Source: Botrytis cinerea B05.10 (Eukaryota > Ascomycota > Leotiomycetes > Helotiales > Sclerotiniaceae). From it: a DNA stretch of 64,000 nt. Of the stretch, positions 58,202-64,000 are shown piece after piece. The notes under the pieces are model-generated. The model did no database searches. It was not told the DNA's origin and saw only the letters and a program-made list of their open reading frames with translations. Numbering within the stretch: the stretch's first letter is position 1; the number at the start of each line of letters is the position of its first letter. The position numbers were made by a program, and so were the translations under genes. The stretch lies in assembly GCF_000143535.2 (NCBI RefSeq), contig NC_037315.1:1860001-1924000 (forward strand). Reading direction: 5' to 3'.

Positions 58202-58741
58202 CCTCAACCGATTGCAAGGTTCAATTCAAGATCTTTGGCCCTATCTAGATCAATGAATTGCAATATGCGAGGGGATTGTGATACTTACTTGTAATCATCG
58301 AAAGTTCGTTGCCTTTACCCTTTGCCGTCTGCGTCTGGACGGAAGCTCTCTGGCTAAGCTTGCGCCGCTTTGAGGATGCAAAGGGCAAAGGCCATTTCTG
58401 TTGCTGGTGCAGGGCGACAAATTTGTTCTATTCCGGCGAACTCGACCGACGGTCTTGTCTCGACTCATCTTGACGTTGCAGAGTTGTTTTGGGATCGTCC
58501 CCAAAACAAACGAAAGAGGCAACATGAAAAAGCAGCTTCTCTTTCTTGCGGAGGAGCACGACTTTAGTTTAACGTCATTCCGGACTGCATGCTTCCCTGT
58601 CCCAGCTAGAATTTGACTGTTGACATTAAGCCACAAGGCGAAAGCAAAAGCAGGAGCAGGAACAACTTAGGTTGTTGTTGTTGGAAGACAAGGACAGAAA
58701 GTCTCCTGCCACTGTGTTGTAACAATTTGGTCCAGCTCTCT

Positions 58742-58770
58742 CTGCTGTGCCTAGAACCACGGCACAGCAG
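58742..58770 (+). repeat. Perfect small hairpin
   Basis: CTGCTGTGCC and GGCACAGCAG form a perfect 10-bp stem around a 9-nt loop. Confidence 0.8.
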
Positions 58771-58949
58771 CCCGTTTGAAGAGGTATTCGGAAACGGGTG
58801 TCCACAATTCAGGACTGATGACATCGCAGCTTGCTAGGCTGGAGAGGTCCGGGCAGAACAACCATGCATCTGGTTGATTGCCATCTCGATAGCGTGGCCC
58901 AGTTGCTGGAAAGAGGAGAGTCCTCTCCACTTAGTTGGAGCAGTTGGTG

Positions 58950-58992
58950 CGACAAGCAGCATAGCCTTGCATTTGATTAATGCTGCTTGTCG
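58950..58992 (+). repeat. Perfect small hairpin
   Basis: CGACAAGCAGCAT and ATGCTGCTTGTCG form a perfect 13-bp stem around a 17-nt loop. Confidence 0.8.
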
Positions 58993-59133
58993 GCTCAGCA
59001 GGGTAAATGCTTCATCAGATCACCCAAAGAATTACCATTGAGTGCTGAGATACCCATCAAGCAAGGTTAGATACAGACTAGGTGCTGAAGAAACAGAGAA
59101 GACAACCTTGTTCTTGGTGTTGCGGTACTGATG

Positions 59134-59166
59134 TGCAAGGTCTATTGCCACAATAGACCCCTTGCA
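59134..59166 (+). repeat. Small hairpin with a 2-nt bulge
   Basis: TGCAAGGTCTATTG and CAATAGACCCCTTGCA pair over 14 bp with a two-base bulge and a three-base loop. Confidence 0.75.
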
Positions 59167-59190
59167 TCTCGGTCAATGCACGCTGTTGGT

Positions 59191-59216
59191 CTCCTTCCTC
59201 GGCGAAGAGGAAGGAG
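59191..59216 (+). repeat. Perfect small hairpin
   Basis: CTCCTTCCTC and GAGGAAGGAG form a perfect 10-bp stem around a 6-nt loop, only 25 bases after the previous hairpin. Confidence 0.8.
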
Positions 59217-61780
59217 CAGCGGCAATGACATGCCAGAGATTGGGTCAACGACCAAGATTAATGAATCCTAGATTTGCCAGTTGATCCTTAAAACATCTTA
59301 ACATAACATGTCTGCCACGATGCTTTTGCAAGATTGGAAGCAGGTATAGAAACAAAAAAGAGGTATAGGATAGTGAGTGTTGCTGACAGGTGGGTATTGG
59401 CAGTGCGGGGATAGTGTAGTGAATCTGTAGAATCTGTAGCCGTCGACACCCGTTCTTCTCTTCCGGGCATTTCATTGAGATCACCACCAACATTTGTAAA
59501 GATTCAGCCTTTTCCATCAAACAACGAGTAGGCATGAACGACCTTGCTTTGGTATGATGAGCAAGAGGTTGAGGATCGAAGATTTTAACGGTAAGATAAA
59601 GTTCGATAGGAAGCAGTGAGAAATGCATTGTGGACACCATGCATTGTGATTGCAGATGCTGCTTAGGTCCATGATAGGATATTGTCTTCAAAGTTCAAAG
59701 TCCTGAAGACTTGCAAGACAGGTCTTGGCGAAAGCAGGCAGACCGTGAGTCTAAGTCTTATCGATGTGGGATTCAATGTAATTTTGTTAGGAGGAAAACT
59801 GTAAGTGGTATTAGAAATTGTGGTCAGATCTGATTTGATAGAAGAACTTACCAAGTCTCAGTATCCTGCAAACTTTACTGACCAGCAGTTGACAACAAAG
59901 TTAGAATTGTCATCCTGACCATACGAGCTACTGCAAGTCATGTTAGAAGTTATAGAAATGACGGAATTTGAATGGAAATAAGTACCACATTACGATATCT
60001 TGCGAGCTTTACCACCAATATGGCTGGCAGCAAGAGTATACGAATGATCTTATTCAATTTGAGGTGCTACTATGACTTGTATTAGCGACTGCCATAAATA
60101 AGAACTTGAAGAGGAACTTACAATGATCTGAGGTCTTACAAGCATGACCGACCAGCGGCTATCGTCATGAGCAACAGATTATCGTTTTGTGAACAGCAAA
60201 GTGACCTAGCATAAGCTTGCTAGCAATAGTGCTTGTTGGCTAGCTGCAGCTTGAAGGCAGAACTTGTCAAGCTCTAATATTGTGTTTGCTCGATCGCCAG
60301 CAGCAGCAGTAGAATTTCGATGAAAATGAAAGATTGGGGGTTTTCAAGGATACTTGGCTTCTCCGTGATACACCAGGTGGTAAGAGCAATATTCTACATA
60401 AAGTTAGTATGTGCCATATAGGTTGAGAAAGGTTTGGTGTGACTTTGGTACAGAAGAAGAAGATAAGCAATCAGCACAGCTGCAGATCTAACGACAAATG
60501 TGTATTCCACTTGACAACGAGGAGTGGAGACTGAAAACAGCAACATACGTTTATTCATGTAAAACATAACAACAGTGAAGAGAGTTCTTGTGAGGGAATG
60601 TATTGAGGTGAATGTACAGTACAGCAGCTGAAGAAGCTGTCAGTTGAGTAACTTAGACAAACGACTTACAACTTAACCACAACAATGAGAACAGAATCTC
60701 TTTGCAGTCGAGAAGTAGGCCAGAGAAGAAGGAGATGATGGAAGAATGAGAGAAATACTTACAAGTAACGATCTTGGTCTTGCGCCTGGCTACTCTGCAG
60801 GCTGGTTGCAGCAGATCTGTATGGTTTTTGCGGCTTCTTAGACAACAAGCATTCTTTGGAACAAAAGTTAAGGCTTCAAAGAATGAAGACGTTGAGTGTT
60901 ACTGACAAGGAAGAATGATTGGAGATTTGTTTAAAGAAGTTTGTCAAAAGGGTTGTTGTTCAACTTCTACAGTCAGTTGCAAGTTCGGAGCAGGGATACT
61001 ACAGCAGCCTCAGCAACAGGATCACGTCTTTGTTTTGATTCATGAAACACTTGGAAAACTTTGCTCGGGTAACCCCCCAATCACCATCTCGAGAAAGTCG
61101 AATTTAATAACAATAATATTGATTGTGCGCTATACTACCTTGCTCGGATCCCTGTCTATCTATGCCTGAGGTGGGGAGTCTAGACTCGCTTTTGATCGGA
61201 CCGTTCTGCTAGATGAGCAGTCAAGTGTCATAAGGCTGAGTAGACCATGGGCAGATCACAAGGAACAAAAAAAGAGAATATATTGACCACCAGAAGCCCC
61301 ATGTATCCGGGAAAAATTGGAAAAGAAAGTTCTAACACTACTTATTCTTTGTATATAGAAAGATGTCTAATATGGGTTGGAAAACTATTTTGTGAAAATA
61401 TTGATAAGTGCTCGAAGACTGCAGAAAGGAAGATACTCCGATGCCGGGTACTTCCATTATTTACTACCATCCAAACTGGACCAAGGCTAAGATGAAAATC
61501 TGGGGAACAAGTCGCATTGACCTTGCATATTTTCAACATCAAGCTTCGATTCTGCACAGTTATCTCCTCAACTGATCGCTTCCGTCTTGATTTCATTCGA
61601 TCAATCATGTTATATCTTTTCATACCGAGCTAGTCAATCATCTACTCACGCAATATAGCCTTTCCTCCTATACCGAATTTCATCTCAGCTCACCAGCTTT
61701 AGACTCTCTGTCGACCTGCCAACTAGTTACGTTATACCCGCGACAATCTCAAAGTCTATCCTGCTAAGGCGACCGCGCCA

Positions 61781-64000
61781 ATGGCACCTCGGAGACCAAT
61801 TGAACGTAAGTCTTCGCTTGCAAAGCGCTCTCAACTCAGACACTCTGGCCATGGAAGAAGTCAAATTGGAGCCAGCACTTTGCATCCAAGATCGAGCGTG
61901 TCAAACAAAGAGACAAATGAAGATAAAATTGGAAATATTTCTGAGGCGAACTCGTCGACAACTACGATCGCCTCAACAATCAAAGCGCTCTCTTTGAAGT
62001 CAACGCGCTCCAAAGCATCAAAAGCGTCCACAGTTGTTTCATTTGGATCTTCTTCCGTTTCTGGTACCACAATCGAAGGGTCTCCTGGACCAACCCGGGA
62101 GGAAAAAGATGCGAGAAAACGAGCAGTGAAAGCAGCGCGGAAGGAAAACAAAAATGCCGATCCGAATTTCGCATACCTTCCTAAAGGTTTGAACAACAAG
62201 ATCCGGAATAAGGATCCTTTAAAAGCCAAGCTCAGAAGGTTGTTCAAACCTAAAAAGAAAACTATTCAAAAGCCGCTTGATCGAAGTCAACCAGTCGCAA
62301 CACCAAAACTCCGTTACAGAACCGATCGACCCACGCCAGCCCCCGAGAGGTACATTCCACCAATCGCGCCGGCAAGGAAGCTTGATGGAAATATCGAGCT
62401 GGACAAGACGGGCGCAAGCTTGTGTGGCGAGTTTCAAACCCTTGCGGAAACGCAAGAAGAACGTGACAAGCACGTCGAACAGGCGCAATTCCAGCATGAG
62501 CTTAGAAAGGCAACCGAACAGAAACTACGACTAGAAGGCAGAGAACACGTGAATGATCCAAAGATTGGCCGAGCACCCCCGATAACCTGTCGAGCGCTCA
62601 TTGAGCCTACGCTTCCAAGGCAAACGAGGAGGAATAGATCTGAATTGATGCCCATTGGTATTAATGAACCTCCCACTCCTACCGAAAGAGTGCCTCCAGA
62701 AATTCTACCAGCGGAACGAGTGCAACCTTACCTACAGAACGATGATTTGGGAAAATTTACGCAGCATTCCCATCGACTAGACGATAGCGCTCAAACATCA
62801 TTGGAGAATTTGACGGGGCAAACTACGCCGTGCTCATCAACAGAGGTCTTGCCGTACAAGCCTCGTCACCGAAGCAATCTTAGTTCCTCCACAAGGCCAT
62901 ATCGGAAGCAATCGGTAACATTTAATGAGTCCGTTACACAGTTTACCATTCCAGAGACAGATTATGACACTTCAGAGATTACAGTGAAAGCCAGCGACGA
63001 GACTATTCGCAATATCGCATTAACTGGAACTGTTGCCGATTACAATCGATCATTAGAGCCACGGGTTGACCCACCTGTTGATACAACAATATCATGGAGT
63101 CCGGCTGGGAATAACTCGGGGGGAAGATCCAAAAGATCGGGTATCCATACTGAAGATGAGCTCCAAGCGTTGCATATTGCCGGTTTGAGAGAGGAAAGAA
63201 ATGTAAACACCAAAGAGAAAGATGGTGCATCGCAAGGCAAATTTACCATCCCGCAGAGAGATAATGCCCAGGCAACTGAAAGCTTCCTTCGGTTCCATTC
63301 TGTTGTCTCAAAAAGATTGGACGACACATCCAAAGCTCTAAGTGAAGACAGCGTAGAGAAAGGAAGCTTGGGTGGTCGAAATTCACGCGTGAACGATTTC
63401 CTTAAACACGCTAGCTCGACTCCCGAATTTCGCCCTGCCTCTTATGATACACTCACAAATTTCCTGCTTGTTGCGAATACGCCGGCGCCGCCAATTCCCA
63501 CAAAATCACCATTGAGAAAATTATCTCAGCCAAATTTGCTTCCTGCCATCAACACGTCAAATGCGTCGAAAGCACACAGTTTCATTGCACATAATCAATC
63601 ACTCCTTGCCAGATATCGCACTGAGTTAAAGCGACTTACAGAAGCGCATGAGGAGAAGATGGAGTTCTTGAGAAAGAAGAGGCAAGAACATCGCAAGAAG
63701 CATGGCGGTCTCAAAGTAAGTTTGACGTCGATATTTGCAGGTGGAACTAAAAGATAGCCGCCGCTGCTGACTAACATTGTCTCACCTGCAGAATCAGGAT
63801 GATCCTGGCGAATCCACTGCGAAGCCACCGTCCAAATTAAGATCCAGAATCTCTAACCTGTTCAAATCTTTGGAAAAGCAAGCAGGAGTCACAGAGGAGG
63901 GAGGAATTCTTGATAACGTTGTCACATCATTTGTAAGCTTTCATTCGATTCTTGGAGAATTCAAGCCCTTGTGTGCTCTCCCCTTCAAATCGATTTTTCC
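61781..64000 (+). CDS. Large disordered/coiled-coil protein, runs off right edge
   Basis: Exon 1 is 61781..63715 (645 codons), joined through a 76-nt intron (GTAAGT...CTGCAG) to an exon from 63792; a GTAAGC donor at 63933 may end it, though the frame stays open to the edge. The ATG at 61781 is the first in frame. The N-terminus is Ser/Arg-rich and basic, followed by a charged helix (REEKDARKRAVKAARKENKN), a basic patch (KAKLRRLFKPKKKT) and long Pro/Thr-rich linkers. Near the end of exon 1 is a helical segment, HNQSLLARYRTELKRLTEAHEEKMEFLRKKRQEHRKK, a likely coiled coil. Exon 2 continues with KLRSRISNLFKSLEKQAGV. I recognise no domain; nuclear or cytoskeletal roles are equally possible. Confidence 0.75.

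Larger units (their letters stand above)
55201..61780. other. 6.5-kb gene-poor, hairpin-rich region
   Basis: No protein-coding gene is supported. The stretch holds a strong long hairpin (57.2 kb), several short perfect hairpins (57.87, 58.74, 58.95, 59.13, 59.19 kb), dispersed repeated words (56.48/58.18 kb and 56.10/58.78 kb) and at least five GTAAGT donor-like sites on the minus strand between 58.28 and 60.78 kb. One plus-strand segment near 58040-58160 (KDFAQLCLSEAEVKRLKELEV) reads protein-like but is isolated. A noncoding or decayed spliced locus is possible. Confidence 0.5.

Noticed and set aside
59245..59691. Minus-strand frame of 148 residues with an F-box-like LPIELYLTV
   Set aside because: The rest of the F-box is absent and the frame crosses likely splice signals.

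Overview
This window looks like a nuclear contig from a filamentous ascomycete. Coding regions are interrupted by short GT-AG introns, mostly 44-100 nt, many with CTAAC/ACTAA-like branch sites. Fungus-specific families are present (2EXR, DUF1772, KRE2/GT15, Kin1, Crt10, a Cys-rich DUF7871-type protein). AT-rich, repeat-littered stretches alternate with gene-bearing stretches. Gene flavour suggests Leotiomycetes (Botrytis/Sclerotinia-like), but that is inference from protein style, not from a search.

Layout. 0-0.75 kb: 5' part of an MFS transporter running off the left edge. 0.75-7.7 kb: no supportable gene. 7.7-14.1 kb: three plus-strand genes (CCDC124/Oxs1-like ribosome-associated protein, a UEV/E2-like protein, and a large membrane-anchored protein of unknown function). 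16.3-17.2 kb: a 2EXR protein. 18-20.8 kb: a broken SNF2 ATPase relic followed by an AT-rich repeat relic. 20.8-21.5 kb: a small three-exon gene of unknown function. 23.3-31.2 kb: a divergent pair, G-patch protein (minus) and Kin1-type kinase (plus), separated by 2.5 kb of microsatellites. 32-34 kb: a GT15 mannosyltransferase, followed by a strongly C-depleted tract. 36-37.5 kb: minisatellite, LTR-like repeats and an intron-containing tRNA-Gly. 38-39 kb: a multi-pass membrane protein. 39.7-42.3 kb: a NACHT-ankyrin (NLR-like) pseudogene. 43.3-52.4 kb: Cys-rich protein, DUF1772 protein, mitochondrial helical protein and Crt10-like protein. 53-61.7 kb: poly-G and G-quadruplex-type tracts, then a gene-poor, hairpin-rich region with signs of a spliced minus-strand transcript. 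61.8 kb to the edge: a large disordered/coiled-coil protein.

No operon-like logic is expected or seen. The intact genes are housekeeping: translation, splicing, polarity kinase, Golgi mannosylation and RNR regulation. The most unusual part is 57.2-60.9 kb, which holds a near-perfect 40-bp-arm hairpin, several further perfect small hairpins and clustered minus-strand splice donors with no convincing protein. This could be a small-RNA-producing or long noncoding locus. All calls come from reading the sequence; nothing was searched or computed externally.
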